A DNA stretch of 64,000 nucleotides, from contig NZ_FNPK01000006.1 of NCBI RefSeq assembly GCF_900107285.1, positions 62,001-126,000 on the forward strand, given 5' to 3'. The notes beneath the pieces were generated by a model, which was given only the letters and a program-made list of their open reading frames with translations, had not been told where the DNA came from and made no database searches. A program made the position numbers and the translations under genes. This document shows positions 63,578 through 64,000 of the stretch, in pieces. Origin of the DNA: Acinetobacter kyonggiensis. Its GTDB lineage: Bacteria > Pseudomonadota > Gammaproteobacteria > Pseudomonadales > Moraxellaceae. Numbering within the stretch: position 1 is the stretch's first letter; every line of letters starts with the position of its first letter.

Positions 63578-64000
63578 GACAGAACCTTTGATTTAAGGTG
63601 GTTTTACAGGAGAAGAACAGCAGGTTAAGCATAAAATATGCTTTTAAATTGAGTGAAAAACAACCTATTTTGGGGCTTTATGCAAACATCTTCCGATGAA
63701 TGAAAAATTGAGTTTTTAAGCGTATGAAAACCTTGAAATTATTTAATAATAGGGTCTGTTGATACTTCATCAGGGTAATTAGATGAGGTATGTACATGGA
63801 TTGGTGCTTATATAAAATTAAGTACTTAGTTGAGAATATAGCTAGATTTTGGTTTTAAGCTACCTTTAAATTAACTCTAAAGATATGAAATAAATATACT
63901 TATTTTAATAATTTGGCGGCATGGTTTTTATTTGGCCATAGCTGATTCAAACTAGAAAATATCGTGAAATTGCAAGGCGTGATGACAAGCTAAAGCAACA
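63578..64000. other. Non-coding right end, with one end of a repeat
   Basis: No ORF of convincing length. TAGGGTCTGTTGATA begins at 63750, one substitution from the left end of the MITE-like element at 28268-28282. Its other end is not in the window, so the element may run past the edge, or this may be a solo end. Confidence 0.5.

Noticed and set aside
1..64000. Prophage, CRISPR array, rRNA and tRNA genes
   Set aside because: No spaced identical repeats, phage structural genes, or tRNA/rRNA-like sequences were recognised on reading through. A tRNAscan or similar tool was not available.

Overview
This window looks like chromosomal DNA from an Acinetobacter species or a very close relative. 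The evidence is the AT-rich codon use, a close match to AceI (the PACE efflux prototype of A. baumannii) with its divergent LysR regulator, an AbeS-like SMR pump, the rpsF-rpsR-rplI-dnaB-alr order, the cyoABCDE operon, and several proteins that resemble families common in that genus. I saw no rRNA, tRNA, CRISPR array, prophage or complete transposase gene. Most of the window is core genome with small accessory insertions.

Layout. 1-3.1 kb: the end of an unknown gene, thiM, a zinc-ribbon protein and a small unknown protein. 3.5-8.1 kb: pepN, a DUF1624-like membrane protein and a long AT-rich spacer. 8.1-13.2 kb: a lipoprotein with two DUF4394 units, two universal stress proteins, an esterase-like lipoprotein, and an SMR pump with a TetR regulator. 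13.4-18 kb: BenE- and LeuE-type transporters, transaldolase and the aceR/aceI pair. 18.1-23.7 kb: thiolase, high-molecular-weight FabG and MaoC hydratase, which together could carry out three steps of acyl-CoA chemistry, then a beta-lactamase-fold hydrolase. 23.8-32.3 kb: an NlpE-like lipoprotein, dnaX, a thioesterase, an iron-type alcohol dehydrogenase, a MITE-like element, then an operon-like run of phosphatase, murB, a YdcF-type protein and a hydrolase.

32.4-37.8 kb is the most interesting part. A WYL regulator diverges from a four-gene cluster: circularly permuted ATP-grasp, a short alpha-E protein, a transglutaminase-like protein and the proteasome-related Anbu peptidase. This gene combination is known from comparative genomics, but its substrate is not established. 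Next to it lies an unannotated 15-codon ORF with a strong ribosome binding site and two strong terminators.

37.8-46 kb: alr, a DUF4259 protein, dnaB, rplI, rpsR, rpsF, then a DUF3142 lipoprotein next to a large exported protein. 45.7-50.7 kb: cyoABCDE, encoding cytochrome bo3 quinol oxidase, with a long inverted repeat upstream. 51-55.2 kb: an RDD/GYF protein, ppsA and the divergent ppsR, which encodes its regulatory kinase/phosphorylase. 55.2-60.6 kb: an exported unknown protein, a probable monooxygenase remnant, a YiaA-type membrane protein, a second MITE-like element, a luciferase-like oxidoreductase and two glycine-zipper paralogues. 60.9-64 kb: prfA overlapping prmC (release factor 1 and its methyltransferase), a small unknown gene and a non-coding end.

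Start sites were moved where an internal ATG or GTG with a better ribosome binding site or family-typical length was visible. All functional names come from reading motifs by eye. No database search was possible.
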